Source of the DNA: Candidatus Tisiphia endosymbiont of Nedyus quadrimaculatus
Lineage (GTDB): Bacteria > Pseudomonadota > Alphaproteobacteria > Rickettsiales > Rickettsiaceae
Direction of reading: 5' to 3'
DNA length: 64,000 nt
NCBI RefSeq assembly: GCF_964059235.1
Contig: NZ_OZ060452.1
Coordinates: forward strand, 124,001 to 188,000
The notes beneath the pieces are model-generated. The model was given only the letters and a program-made list of their open reading frames with translations, was not told where the DNA came from and did not search any database. A program made the position numbers and the translations under genes. Positions 7,988-17,384 of the stretch are shown here, one piece after another; position 1 is the first letter of the stretch, and each line of letters opens with the position of its first letter.

Positions 7988-10486
7988 TTACAGTAACTGT
8001 TTTTTTTCTTCAATAATTTCAAAGACTTCTACTATATCACCTTCTTTTATAGCATCATAATTTTCAAAAGCGATACCACATTCAAAATTCTCGTGAACTT
8101 CTTTAACATCATCTTTAAAACGTTTTAGAGTCTTAAGTTTTCCTTCGTGAATAACAATATTATCTCGTAACAAGCGAACTCCAGCACCTCTTTTAATAGT
8201 ACCCTTGGTAACATAACTACCTGCAACTTTACCAACTTTTGAGACAATGAATACCTGTCTAATCTCTACTGTACCGATATATTGCTCACGAATAATTGGT
8301 GAAAGCATACCACTCATTATTGATTTAATATCATCTAACAAATTATAGATAATGGAATAATATCTAATATCCACTTTTTCTCTTTCTGCCATAGCCAAAG
8401 CATTATTATTAGTTCTAACGTTAAAACCAACAATAATAGCATTGGATGCTTTAGCTAAAGTAACATCTGACTCCAATATTCCACCTACTGCGTGATGTAA
8501 AATTCTTAAACGAACTTCATCATTTGGCAACTTTAATAGACTAGTGTTAATTGCTTCAATTGAACCTTGCACATCGCCTTTAACAATTATAGGTAACTCT
8601 TTTACCATACCACTATTACCGGAGGCTTTTAGGAATAATTCTTCTATACTTGATCTTTGGGTAACAGAAATTTTCTTTTCTTTTGCAAGGCGTTCACGAT
8701 ACTCTACAATATCTCTAGCCTGCTTTTCATTCTGCACTACATTAAACTGATCTCCTGCTCGCGGAACTTCATTTAACCCATAAATCTCTACTGGTAAAGT
8801 TGGTTCTGCCTCGGTAAGATCTAATCCTTTATCATTATTCATCCTCTTAATTCTACCATATTTCGTTCCAGCAACTACTATGTCTCCATTTCTTAGAATA
8901 CCACGTTGTACCAATATAGTAGCCACCGCTCCTTTACCTTTATCAACTCTTGCTTCTATGACAACCCCAGCAGTAAGTCCGCTAAAGTTAGCCTTAAGAT
9001 CCTGCATTTCTGCAACCAATAATATAGCCTCTTCTAACTTATCTAAATTAGTTTTCTTTAAAGCTGAAATTGGTACAACTATAGTATCACCTCCCAACTC
9101 TTCACTAACTAAACCATAAATTAATAGATCATTTTTAATTCGGTCAAGATTAATATCCGGTTTATCTATCTTATTTATTGCAACGATTATAGGAACATTT
9201 GCCGCCTTAGCGTGATTAATTGCTTCAATCGTTTGCGGCTTTATTCCATCATCTGCAGCAACTACTATAACCACTATATCCGTTACCTTTGCCCCTCTAG
9301 TTCTCATATCTGAAAACGCTTCATGTCCTGGAGTATCAATGAAAGTAATAGCTCTACCATCAGCCAAGGTTACTCGATAAGCACCAATATGCTGGGTAAT
9401 CCCACCTGTTTCCTGACTTGCCAAATCAGTTGACTTTAAAGCATCAAGCAACGAAGTTTTACCGTGGTCGACATGTCCCATAATCGTTACAATAGGAGCC
9501 CTATGCTTTAAATCTTCTTCTTTATCAGCTTCACTAATCAATATATTTTCAACATCGGACTCTTGAACCCTTTTTACTGTATGCCCTAAGGTCGTAGCAA
9601 CAAGATCTGCTGTATCTGCATCAATTGTTTGGATGGTCGTAGCCATAATACCAAGCTTCATCAATTCTTTTATAACATCCGTGGCTCGCTCAGACATTTT
9701 ATTGGCTAGATCTCCTACAGAAATAGCTTCCGGAATAATAACTTCCCTATATACTTTGTCTGGTGTTTGTTGCTCGGTTTTACGTTTTTCTTTTTCTCTA
9801 GCTCTTTTTATTGATGCAAGGCTTCTAGTTCTACCAGTATTATCGCTTCCATCTGCATCAAGCATATTGAAGATATCTGCCTTTTTTAATTTTTTAGGTT
9901 CCTCAACTTTAACCTTTGGCACTACTATTTTATTATCACCAGTCTTATCTGCCCCAGAAACATCTTCAGGGGCAACGCCAAAATTACTCTGAGAACCAAT
10001 CAGTGTTGATCTAACAAAAGACTTTGATGGGTTGTTATCCTGTGAAGATGTAGGTGCTAATGTAGTAGGTGGTATTTCAGAATCATTTTCGATATCTTGT
10101 GACTCATCCTGAACATTTTCTTCAATATCGTCTATATAGTCTTTTTTCACAGGTTGATTGATAGTTGCAAGTTTACTCAGAGTGCTAATCTTACTATCAG
10201 TACTCTGAGATTTTGCATCTTCTGCTGCTTTTTTTAAAATAGTTAGGCGTCTATTAAATTCTTCTCCAGCAGTAGATTCGCCGCCTTGAGAAGTAGAACC
10301 ACTAGACCAAAGTTTGTTAAAAGACAAAGTATTAGTTGGAGTGCTACTCTTCCTAACTTCTACAATTGTTTTTGCAGAACTAACAAAACCTCTAGTAACA
10401 TTGGTGGGTTGGGCTGGCTTATTAAGCGAGAGTTTAGAGCCACCAAGTGTTAGTTTCTTTGGTTTAGGTTCTTGGTTATACGTCAT
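7988..10486 (-). CDS. infB: Translation initiation factor IF-2
   Basis: 832 residues from the ATG at 10486; the frame is open from a TTG at 10510, but [20 protein letters not shown] is the natural start. A long low-complexity N-terminal region (to about 250) precedes the IF2_N domain ([20 protein letters not shown]). The GTPase domain has GHVDHGKTS (G1), DTPGHEAF (G3) and NKID (G4), followed by the C-terminal initiator-tRNA-binding domains. It guides fMet-tRNA to the 30S subunit. It is separated from nusA by about 2.3 kb of IS110 and repeats, so it may use its own promoter. Confidence 0.97.
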   Translation of the reverse strand: MTYNQEPKPKKLTLGGSKLSLNKPAQPTNVTRGFVSSAKTIVEVRKSSTPTNTLSFNKLWSSGSTSQGGESTAGEEFNRRLTILKKAAEDAKSQSTDSKISTLSKLATINQPVKKDYIDDIEENVQDESQDIENDSEIPPTTLAPTSSQDNNPSKSFVRSTLIGSQSNFGVAPEDVSGADKTGDNKIVVPKVKVEEPKKLKKADIFNMLDADGSDNTGRTRSLASIKRAREKEKRKTEQQTPDKVYREVIIPEAISVGDLANKMSERATDVIKELMKLGIMATTIQTIDADTADLVATTLGHTVKRVQESDVENILISEADKEEDLKHRAPIVTIMGHVDHGKTSLLDALKSTDLASQETGGITQHIGAYRVTLADGRAITFIDTPGHEAFSDMRTRGAKVTDIVVIVVAADDGIKPQTIEAINHAKAANVPIIVAINKIDKPDINLDRIKNDLLIYGLVSEELGGDTIVVPISALKKTNLDKLEEAILLVAEMQDLKANFSGLTAGVVIEARVDKGKGAVATILVQRGILRNGDIVVAGTKYGRIKRMNNDKGLDLTEAEPTLPVEIYGLNEVPRAGDQFNVVQNEKQARDIVEYRERLAKEKKISVTQRSSIEELFLKASGNSGMVKELPIIVKGDVQGSIEAINTSLLKLPNDEVRLRILHHAVGGILESDVTLAKASNAIIVGFNVRTNNNALAMAEREKVDIRYYSIIYNLLDDIKSIMSGMLSPIIREQYIGTVEIRQVFIVSKVGKVAGSYVTKGTIKRGAGVRLLRDNIVIHEGKLKTLKRFKDDVKEVHENFECGIAFENYDAIKEGDIVEVFEIIEEKKQLL

Positions 10487-10566
10487 AAATATTAAACCTT
10501 TAAATAGCAATTATATTTGTGATAAAGTTTTTTAAATAATTTTGCTATGTGATTAATGATTAACTG

Positions 10567-10779
10567 ATATACTATTCTGCTTTAAAGAATTGGCTTCTGC
10601 AAATACTTGCGGGGATTTAGTGTACTCACTACTAGACGTACAGCTAGTACGTTCCCTTACTATTATCCACTTATCCACATCCTTCAGGATGACGTCCCAC
10701 TAGTCCAAAGATGTAGGTAATAGTAAGGTACGCTCATCCCTTGTTTGTTGTCTCCATTCTTCAAATCATTTGAGTATAT
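10567..10779. repeat. RPE-like element interrupted by a second palindrome
   Basis: Ends are ATATACTATTCTGC and ATTTGAGTATAT, as in the in-frame glyS copy (55406-55534). At about 10655-10728 it is split by a smaller element with inverted ends CCTTACTATTA and TAATAGTAAGG enclosing a CATCCTTCAGGATG hairpin. Removing that insert restores the RPE-like order. It lies just upstream of infB. Confidence 0.72.
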
Positions 10780-10796
10780 CGAATAATTTACAAATT

Positions 10797-11045
10797 TACC
10801 AAGTGTGCAAGTTTTGTTAACTTAAGTAGCCCCGGTATCATCCCCGCAAAGACTTTGTTGTATGGATCAAGAACTCCAACGTTAGTATGGTACTTACAGA
10901 ACCAAAAACGATGTCATTCCCGCGTAGGCGGGAATCCAAAAAATAATCTGCAAAGGCTATTAGATATTATGGATTCCTGCCTACGCGGGAATGACATCAA
11001 CCCTTAAGGACTATTATACTCACTTAAACTTGCACACTTAGATTT
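10797..11045. repeat. Composite palindromic element upstream of infB
   Basis: Outer inverted ends AGTGTGCAAGTT (about 10803) and AACTTGCACACT (about 11029) enclose a GTCATTCC-type palindrome at 10911-10998. The right part matches, inverted, the sequence at 15161-15220 (AAGTTTAAGTAAGCATAATA), so the larger composite is itself repeated. No gene is visible in 10790-11290. Confidence 0.65.
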
Positions 11046-11397
11046 TTTCTCTTGCACTTGCATCTCATGCTTACACTATAATACCAGTTTTTTTAAGGAA
11101 ATTGTTAATTTTTTCTTTACCCAAAATTAAATTACCAAGTTTCTGTTATTAGAAATGGCTAATTTTGCTGGTAGTTCTTCAGTTATATCAATAAAATTCT
11201 TAGCACTAATACTTAATGTTAAATTTTTTAAAATTTTCTTGCTTTGACTGACAACTATTAGACATTTTAGATTCCCGCCGTTGCTAAGAATGATGGTATG
11301 GACGAGTAAGTAAAAGAAACTTTACTTACTACCGTGATCACGAATATAATTCGGTCACATAATTATACTATTTAATAATTAAAAAGGAGTCCATACC

Positions 11398-12426
11398 ATG
11401 AAAGATATTAACATACTAGGCATTGATTTAGCAAAAACAATTTTTCATATTGTTGCATTAAATAAAGATGGTGAAAAAATATTAGCTAAAAAATTACACA
11501 GAGAAGAATTTGAAGACTACATTTTAACAAACATTCCCAAGAATAGTTTATTGGTAATGGAAGCATGTGGCAGTTGTCATTATTGGAGCAATAAGTTTAT
11601 GGAATCAGGTTTTACAGTAAAATTACTTAAACCATGTGATGTAAAAGCTTTTGCAAAAACTCGGCAAAAAAATGATACAAATGATGCTTTGGCAATAGCA
11701 AGAGCAGGAAAAGATCCGGAGTTAAAATCGGTTCGTATAAAAAATATATCACAACAAGAGATTAGTTGGTTACATAAACGTCGGCAACATATTATTAGAC
11801 AAAGAGTACAATATAGTAATGGTTTAATGAGTGATTTACTTGAATTTGGTTATTACATAAAAATGAGTAAATCTAAATTTGCCCGTGAGGCATTAAATAT
11901 AGTAGAAGATGCCAAAAATGCTGGTGTGATTTCAGAGAGAATGTATAAGGAAATGAAGGTAATAGCTGAAGAAATTGCTACGTTATTAATACAAGAATCA
12001 GCAATAGATAAACAGCTAATAGCAATAAATAAAGAATCTGAAACAGCTACTTTATTAAAAACAATACCAGGTATTGGAGAAATTAATGCTAATATACTAA
12101 GCATAGCAGCTTATGAAAATTATGATGATTGTCGAAGTTTTGCTGCAAGTTTGGGATTAGTGCCTAAGCAAAATAGCACAGGTGGTAAAACAAGTCTTGG
12201 ATCTATCACTAAGAAAGGAGATAGATATGTTAGAACTATGCTGATACAAGGAGCAAGGTCTATTGCAATCAGAGCAAAAATACAAAAGGACCCCACTGAT
12301 CATTTAGTGCTATGGGCAAAAAAATTGTTGGGAAGGATGAGCTTTAATAAGGCTGCTGTGGCAATAGCAAACAAATTAGCTAGAATAGCGTATGTATGTG
12401 TTACAAGAAAATGTGCATATGCTTGA
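11398..12426 (+). CDS. IS110-family transposase (DEDD/serine recombinase), copy 1
   Basis: 342 residues. The N-terminal RuvC-like domain has GIDLAKTIFHIVALN (first Asp), VMEACGSCHYW (Glu) and KNDTNDALAIARAG (two Asp), giving the DEDD set. The C-terminal Tnp_20 domain has KTIPGIGEINANILS and LGLVPKQNSTGGKTSLGSIT, which supplies the catalytic serine. IS110 recombinases work with an element-encoded bridge RNA that pairs with donor and target. A strong AAAAAGGAG ribosome site precedes the ATG. Full length and apparently intact. Confidence 0.96.
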   Translation: MKDINILGIDLAKTIFHIVALNKDGEKILAKKLHREEFEDYILTNIPKNSLLVMEACGSCHYWSNKFMESGFTVKLLKPCDVKAFAKTRQKNDTNDALAIARAGKDPELKSVRIKNISQQEISWLHKRRQHIIRQRVQYSNGLMSDLLEFGYYIKMSKSKFAREALNIVEDAKNAGVISERMYKEMKVIAEEIATLLIQESAIDKQLIAINKESETATLLKTIPGIGEINANILSIAAYENYDDCRSFAASLGLVPKQNSTGGKTSLGSITKKGDRYVRTMLIQGARSIAIRAKIQKDPTDHLVLWAKKLLGRMSFNKAAVAIANKLARIAYVCVTRKCAYA

Positions 12427-12499
12427 TAGTTGGTGGTGTATATAGATTTATCTGTATTTTATCTATATAAAAGAAGAAGTAAGTAAATAGGATTTAAGA

Positions 12500-12700
12500 G
12501 GTACGATATAAGCGAAAGTGATTGGAGATAATAAATGGGCATTCCAAAAACAAGTCCGAGATTTTATGTCAAGGCTCTAGAAGCCGTAAGAATGAGTGGA
12601 TAACTCCAAGGATTGCGTGGAATGCGAAAACTATTATGGCACTAGATGCCGAATATATGACAGCTTATTTTTTTATTACTCCCGCATCATTTTTCTTATT
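12500..12700 (+). ncRNA. Predicted bridge RNA in the right end of IS110 copy 1
   Basis: A 7-bp stem GCATTCC (12539-12545) with GGAATGC (12619-12625) closes a loop. This loop holds ATGTCA (12566-12571), a hairpin GGCT-CTAGA-AGCC (12573-12585) and GTAAGAATGA (12586-12595). A second, parallel loop holds ACTATTAT (12630-12637), a hairpin GGCA-CTAGA-TGCC (12638-12650) and GAATATATGA (12651-12660). The first loop matches the two halves of the genomic target (TAAGAATGA and TGACAT); the second matches the right IS end (ATATATGA) and, with two G-U pairs, the circle junction ATGATGGT. RNA ends are guesses. Confidence 0.72.
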
Positions 12701-12743
12701 GACTTACTTACTCGTCCATATATGACATACTAGTGATCCATAC

Positions 12744-12774
12744 AACGCCTTCCCGCGTAGGCGGGAATGACATC
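12744..12774. repeat. Half GTCATTCC-type palindrome right of IS110 copy 1
   Basis: GCGTAGGCGGGAATGACATC is the right arm of the common palindrome; after the CATACTAGTGATCCATAC stretch it continues the repeat that the IS entered from the left (11270-11293). It lies between the IS and the nusA stop. Confidence 0.6.
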
Positions 12775-12809
12775 TTTCTTTTCTAGAATGATACTGAGGT
12801 TGCTTAAAT

Positions 12810-14306
12810 TTATTCATCTTCACGAGTACGAGCTGTACGAATCAGTAATTCTATATCATCATCTACCATGTTAGAATTAGGCACTAATGATTTAAATTCA
12901 TTAACTGTCAATTCTCCCAAATCTTCTATAGTCTTTACACCATACTCAGCTAATTTTAATATGAATTCTGGTTGTAAATCCAATACATCAATTAATTCTT
13001 GTTCAACACCTAAAGCTTCGAGTTTAATAATAATTTTTTCATTTTTAGCATTTACATAATTTATTGCTCGTTCTCTTATCTCAGTTGCTAATTCTTCTTC
13101 AAAGCCTTCAATATTCATTAAAGTTTCAATTTTACTGGAAGCTAACTGTTCTAGAGAAGTAAAACCTTGTGCAGATAACAGTTGTGCTATCACTTCTTCA
13201 ACATCTAAGGTCTCCATAAATAACTCAGTAGCAGAGCAAAACTCATCATTTCTCCGTTTGGATTCTTGATCTTCCGTCATTATATTAATATTCCAGCCAG
13301 TAAGTTTAGAGGCTAAACGAACATTTTGACCTCTTCTACCAATTGCAAGACTCAAATTATCTTGAGACACGACTACATCAACTATATTCTTATCTTCATC
13401 AATAACAATTTTTGCAATTGCTGCAGGAGCAAGTGCATTCATAATAAATTGGGCAATATTCTTGCTCCATAATATTACATCTATTTTTTCGCCATTAAGC
13501 TCATTACTAATAGCCTTAATCCTATTACCTCTAGGTCCTACACATGGACCTATAGGATCAAAATTGGAGTCAGAAGCAAAGACTGCAACTTTTGCCTTTG
13601 ATCCAGGATCACGAGCTACAGCTCGCAATTCAATTATATTATCATAAATCTCTGGAATCTCTAATTCAAATAATTTTATTAGCATTTGGTCGTCAGTTCT
13701 AGATAGAAAAATTTGCGGTCCTTTAGACGATAATCTTACATCTTGTACATAAGCTTTAATACGATCATTAACCTTAAAGCTTTCTCCTCTAATGAGCTGC
13801 TCCTTTTTAATCATTGCTTCAGCACGACCACCAAGGTCAACTATGATATTATTAAACTCTACTCTCTTAACAGTGCCGTTTAAAATCTCACCTTTCTTAT
13901 CTTTAAAATCTTCATATTGTTTTTCTCTTTCCTCTTCACCAACGCGTTGTATTATTATTTGCTTAGCTGCCTGAGCTGCAACACGTCCAAGATCAATAGG
14001 CGGTAAGAATTCATAAATCTCATCGCCAATTTTAGCATCGGCTTTCTTTTCAACAGCATCCTTTAAAGAAATTTGAGTAAAATAATTCTCTACATCATCC
14101 ACTACATCAAGGATTCTAAAAAGACTAATATTACCATTTTTCCTATCAATCTCAGCTTTTATATTATGCTCATTTCCATATTTTCTGCGTCCTGCAATCT
14201 GTACAGCCTGTTCCATTGCCGAAAGTAGTGCTTCCTTAGGAAGACTCTTTTCTCTAGCTACAGAATCTATGATCTGCAGAATTTCTATGTTACCAATATT
14301 AACCAT
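12810..14306 (-). CDS. nusA: Transcription termination/antitermination factor NusA
   Basis: 498 residues. N-terminal RNA-polymerase-binding domain (about 1-130, with SAMEQAVQIAGRRKYG), an S1 domain (about 135-200, GEILNGTVKRVEFNNIIVDL) and two KH domains (GPCVGPRGNRIKAI and LAIGRRGQNVRLASKLTGW). Two C-terminal acidic helix-hairpin repeats extend from about 360 to the end. NusA modulates pausing and Rho-independent termination. It follows rimP, as usual, but the next operon gene infB is displaced by an IS110 insertion and repeats. Confidence 0.96.
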   Translation of the reverse strand: MVNIGNIEILQIIDSVAREKSLPKEALLSAMEQAVQIAGRRKYGNEHNIKAEIDRKNGNISLFRILDVVDDVENYFTQISLKDAVEKKADAKIGDEIYEFLPPIDLGRVAAQAAKQIIIQRVGEEEREKQYEDFKDKKGEILNGTVKRVEFNNIIVDLGGRAEAMIKKEQLIRGESFKVNDRIKAYVQDVRLSSKGPQIFLSRTDDQMLIKLFELEIPEIYDNIIELRAVARDPGSKAKVAVFASDSNFDPIGPCVGPRGNRIKAISNELNGEKIDVILWSKNIAQFIMNALAPAAIAKIVIDEDKNIVDVVVSQDNLSLAIGRRGQNVRLASKLTGWNINIMTEDQESKRRNDEFCSATELFMETLDVEEVIAQLLSAQGFTSLEQLASSKIETLMNIEGFEEELATEIRERAINYVNAKNEKIIIKLEALGVEQELIDVLDLQPEFILKLAEYGVKTIEDLGELTVNEFKSLVPNSNMVDDDIELLIRTARTREDE

Positions 14307-14356
14307 AAATTCACTGCCTTTTAAGATTAGACTTCTTGCATAATTCTACTTACCCC

Positions 14357-14394
14357 AATTTGGGATAAGAATTAGTTAATTCTTATCCCAAATT
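14357..14394. repeat. 38-bp perfect palindrome (GGGATAAGAATTA family) between rimP and nusA
   Basis: 18-bp perfect arms AATTTGGGATAAGAATTA and its complement with a 2-nt GT spacer. The same architecture occurs at 40611-40648. In RNA it would form a very stable hairpin inside the rimP-nusA message. The rest of 14307-14523 shows no gene. Confidence 0.85.
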
Positions 14395-14523
14395 CGCGTT
14401 ACTTCTACTGGTAATTTGTGCGTCGGTACTAGACTCGAATCCGTAACAGAATTTGAGTACGCTGCGAGTCGAGATTCCAATCCTCCTACAAATTCCTGAG
14501 CTAGAGCAAATTCTCCAGGAAGT

Positions 14524-15012
14524 CTATTTTTTATTCATTAAATTCCTAAACATTTCATCTGTTAATACCAAAGAGGCTTTTTTTATCATATCAAATGAAA
14601 ACACTATGTCTTCACCATGGTTATTCAGATGAATTTTATTATCTTCAGCTTTAACTATCTTTCCCTGATATCGAGTTTGACCATTTAATAATTCTTTTAA
14701 TTTTATGGTAGCCTCCCTACCGAAGAATCTAGTATAGTCTTCAAATTTTATTAATGGGCGTTCAATACCTGCTGAAGAAACTTCTAAAAAATATTTATCA
14801 CTAATTATATCTTCAACATCTAAAAGGGCTGAGATAATTCTACTGCTATTCCGACAATCTATTATATTAACCTTTTCGCCATCCAACCTATCTATTAATA
14901 TTTCAAGTACTTTATGGGTTGAACCCTTTAAAGTTACTTTTACTAAGTCGAAACCAAGATCTTTCAGGTTATCTTGCACCGCATCAATAATTTGTTGCTC
15001 TATAGTTTGCAT
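14524..15012 (-). CDS. rimP: Ribosome maturation factor RimP
   Basis: 162 residues from the ATG at 15012. The frame stays open to 15105, but that extension runs through a terminator-like hairpin (15044-15067) and has no family similarity. Motifs: LGFDLVKVTLKG, LEILIDR and CRNSSRIISALLDVED, then YFLEVSSAGIERPLIKFEDYTRF. RimP assists late 30S assembly. First gene of the rimP-nusA-(IS)-infB-rbfA unit. Confidence 0.93.
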   Translation of the reverse strand: MQTIEQQIIDAVQDNLKDLGFDLVKVTLKGSTHKVLEILIDRLDGEKVNIIDCRNSSRIISALLDVEDIISDKYFLEVSSAGIERPLIKFEDYTRFFGREATIKLKELLNGQTRYQGKIVKAEDNKIHLNNHGEDIVFSFDMIKKASLVLTDEMFRNLMNKK

Positions 15013-15043
15013 TACAACACAAATATTTAAAGATTCTAATAAA

Positions 15044-15067
15044 AAAGGTGGGGTTAACCCCACCTTT
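15044..15067 (-). terminator. Rho-independent terminator/attenuator in the rimP leader
   Basis: A perfect 24-bp palindrome with arms AAAGGTGGGGTT/AACCCCACCTTT. On the reverse strand it is followed by a T-run, giving a typical intrinsic terminator 32 nt upstream of the rimP ATG. Because it lies in front of the first gene of the operon, leader attenuation is a plausible role. A shorter T-run follows on the forward strand, so it may work in both directions. Confidence 0.75.
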
Positions 15068-15160
15068 GTTTTTTCAACTTTATTTACAAAAATTTCAACC
15101 CGCAAAGCTAGAATACAATATTTTTATGATATTAGCAACAATTAAAAAAATGTTATAATT

Positions 15161-15680
15161 ACCAAGTGTGTAAGTTTAAGTAAGCATAATAATCCTTAAG
15201 GGTTGATGTCATTCCTACGTAGGCGGGAATCCAAAATATCTAAAGCACCCTTCCTGTCTGTTTTTTTAGATTCCGCTACTTTCGCAGAATGACATCGTTT
15301 CATCGTATATGTCCCTACTTCGTTCATCCCTGCTTCCCATAACTGTCGAAAGTTAGTAAATACACCTTCCCTATACGTCATTGCGAGGAGGCTGTAAGGC
15401 CGACGAAGCAATCCAGTAACATCATTTATCTATAGATTGTTTCCTAGATTGCTTCGCTTACGCTCGCAATGACGCTGTGGTATAGATGTTTGTAAACTTT
15501 CAACGTGACCTGCTTCCCTTTATGTCATTCCCGCTTCAGTGCGGAATCTATAATATCTAATAGCCTTTGCAGGTTATTTTTTAGATTCCCGTCGCAGCTC
15601 GAATGACATACTAGTGATCCACACGGGCAAAGCCTCCGCAGGCATGACATCAAGGCTACTTAACAAAACTTGCACTACTA
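15161..15680. repeat. Repeat-filled stretch between rimP and the porin gene
   Basis: No gene. In order: a GTCATTCC-type palindrome (15206-15298); a composite whose outer arm ATAACTGTCGAAAGTTAG starts near 15342 and whose inner GTCATTGCGA-type palindrome spans about 15380-15473; a second GTCATTCC-type copy (15522-15611); then GAATGACATACTAGTGATCC, an empty version of the site entered by IS110 copy 1. An AAACTTGCACTAC end at about 15665 mirrors the AAGTGTGTAAGTTT start at 15165. Confidence 0.7.
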
Positions 15681-15875
15681 TGGTATAATATTATATAGTT
15701 GTAATTTTATCATTAAAATAACAAAATTTGTCTGACTAATCATAGTTATTTACGAAAATTTGTTACATTATGGTTTATCTTCTGCTATAAATACTCCAAT
15801 ATAGGAATGTATATACGTTCAATGGGCTAGGCTATATAAAAAAGAATATAATGAATAAAAAGTTTTGGTATTACT

Positions 15876-17192
15876 ATGAAAAAATTAATAATGTTACTCT
15901 GTGTTTCTTGTTTGTCTAGCACAGCCTTGAGTAGTTCTACTCCTCCACCTGATGCTGCTTCAGATACTGAAATAAAATTAGAAGGTTTTTTTGGTTTCCA
16001 AGCTGGTTATAGTGCTCAAGGTAAATTATCGTCAGAACAAAGTAAATATATCACTGATAATAAGAAAAAGCTTGGATTTTATAGCGAAGCGGCTTTCTCT
16101 GCCACTGCTAAGCAAGAATTTAATGATGTAATAGCTGGAGCTAAAATAATTTTACTAACAACAAGTAAACCAAAGGGTTCTGCAAGTGTCAATGGTTCTC
16201 ACATTTTCTTAGAGACAGACTATGGTAAAGTAGAGTTAGGCTCTCCTTATGATGCTGCAAATAAGATGGGTATTAGTGGTGCTAAAGTTGCAGTAGCCAG
16301 TTGTGGTTTTAGTTGGAGTAAGTATGTATCACTAGACGATAGCAGTATGCAATATAAAGGTATGAAACCACAATTTGAGGTAGTCCCACCCACTTTCATA
16401 GACTCATTTACCAATAGCTTCGATGATATAAGTAAAGGAACAGAGCCATCTAGAAAAGTCTCTTATTATACGCCAAAGATACAAGGCTTTCAATTTGGTA
16501 TTTCTTATATTCCTGATTCAGCAAATACTGGTGGTCATCGTAGTATAAAAAACTTAGATAGTAAAACGGGTCGTAGTACATTAAAGACTGGTATAACTGA
16601 AGTAACACTACCAGGTATAGATGGTGGTACAGGTAATACAGTAATTTATAATTACAATGTCAAAGATGCCATTTCTGCAGGGATATCCTATAAGTACGAG
16701 ATTTTAGATGATATGGCGGTAGAAGTTGGTGTTACAGGAGAACGGGCCAAACCAGCTCGCAAACTTATAGTATTAGATCCTAATGGAAAGATAGTATCTA
16801 GCAACAAGCTATCAGATCTAAACGCTTACAATTTAGGTGCAGTCTTAACTTATGGTAATATTTCTTGTGCAGCTTCTTATGGTAGTTTAGGTAAAAGTTT
16901 GACTTCAAAAACTTATCATAAAGTTGGTCGTGATACGAAATATTATAATGGTACAATTGCTTATGGGCAAGGTCCTATTAAAACAAGTCTTTCCTATTTT
17001 AAATCACTAAAGTATAAAAATACGGTGGATACAGTAAGTCTAGGTACTGAATATAAGATAACACCAGGCTTATTGCCTTACGCTGAAATCTCCTATTTTC
17101 AAGCTAAAGGTAAGCCAGTTTACCTTATTGAAGCTCCTAAGAAAAAAACTAAAGGTACAGTTGCTCTTATTGGTGCAAAGCTTAAATTTTAA
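15876..17192 (+). CDS. Outer membrane porin-like beta-barrel protein
   Basis: 438 residues. Signal peptide MKKLIMLLCVSCLSSTALSS, then EIKLEGFFGFQAGYSAQGKL, the first barrel strand. The body alternates polar and aromatic residues with glycine turns; FLETDYGKVELGSPYDAANKM matches the constriction-loop region of Gram-negative porins, and the chain ends VALIGAKLKF with the terminal Phe needed for BAM-dependent insertion. Probably a general diffusion porin. It stands alone between repeats and has its own promoter, which I could not place with confidence. Confidence 0.82.
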   Translation: MKKLIMLLCVSCLSSTALSSSTPPPDAASDTEIKLEGFFGFQAGYSAQGKLSSEQSKYITDNKKKLGFYSEAAFSATAKQEFNDVIAGAKIILLTTSKPKGSASVNGSHIFLETDYGKVELGSPYDAANKMGISGAKVAVASCGFSWSKYVSLDDSSMQYKGMKPQFEVVPPTFIDSFTNSFDDISKGTEPSRKVSYYTPKIQGFQFGISYIPDSANTGGHRSIKNLDSKTGRSTLKTGITEVTLPGIDGGTGNTVIYNYNVKDAISAGISYKYEILDDMAVEVGVTGERAKPARKLIVLDPNGKIVSSNKLSDLNAYNLGAVLTYGNISCAASYGSLGKSLTSKTYHKVGRDTKYYNGTIAYGQGPIKTSLSYFKSLKYKNTVDTVSLGTEYKITPGLLPYAEISYFQAKGKPVYLIEAPKKKTKGTVALIGAKLKF

Positions 17193-17215
17193 CCTTTAAT
17201 AAAATAAGCCCTCGT

Positions 17216-17303
17216 TGTCGTTCCCATGTAGGCGGGAATCCATAATACCTAATAGCCTTTGCAGGCTATTTTTTGGATTCCCGCCTACGCGGGAATGACA
17301 TCG
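17216..17303. repeat. GTCATTCC-type palindromic repeat downstream of porin
   Basis: Opposite orientation to the 5698 copy: the centre reads CCTAATAGCCTTTGCAGG. Arms are CCCATGTAGGCGGGAATCC and the inverted GGATTCCCGCCTACGCGGG. Downstream GAATGACATCGTTTTTGG is an intact IS110-type target. It could also terminate the porin message. Confidence 0.85.
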
Positions 17304-17384
17304 TTTTTGGTTCTGTAAGTACCATTACTTACGTTGCCTTTTTGATCCACGCGGGCAATGCGTTCGCAGGGATTGACAGCTTTT

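Larger units (their letters stand above)
11294..12725 (+). mobile_element. IS110-family insertion sequence, copy 1 (IS1111-like ends)
   Basis: 1432 bp, identical in the parts compared to 29427-30858. Subterminal 17-bp inverted repeats TATGGACGAGTAAGTAA lie at 11297-11313 and 12704-12720, 3 and 5 nt from the ends. There is no target duplication apart from a shared ATGA core: left flank CTAAGAATGA, right end ATATATGA, then CAT. An uninterrupted site (GAATGACATACTAGTGATCC) exists at about 15602, confirming the boundaries. It contains one transposase and about 300 bp of non-coding right end. It sits between nusA and infB. Confidence 0.93.

Noticed and set aside
12522-12725. 67-residue open frame in the IS110 right end
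   Set aside because: It begins at a non-ATG codon, has no recognisable domain, and lies over the predicted structured RNA; the sequence is better explained as bridge RNA plus terminal repeat.
15196-15411. 71-residue reverse frame before the porin gene
   Set aside because: Its residues are translations of two palindromic repeat families; no gene context or domain.
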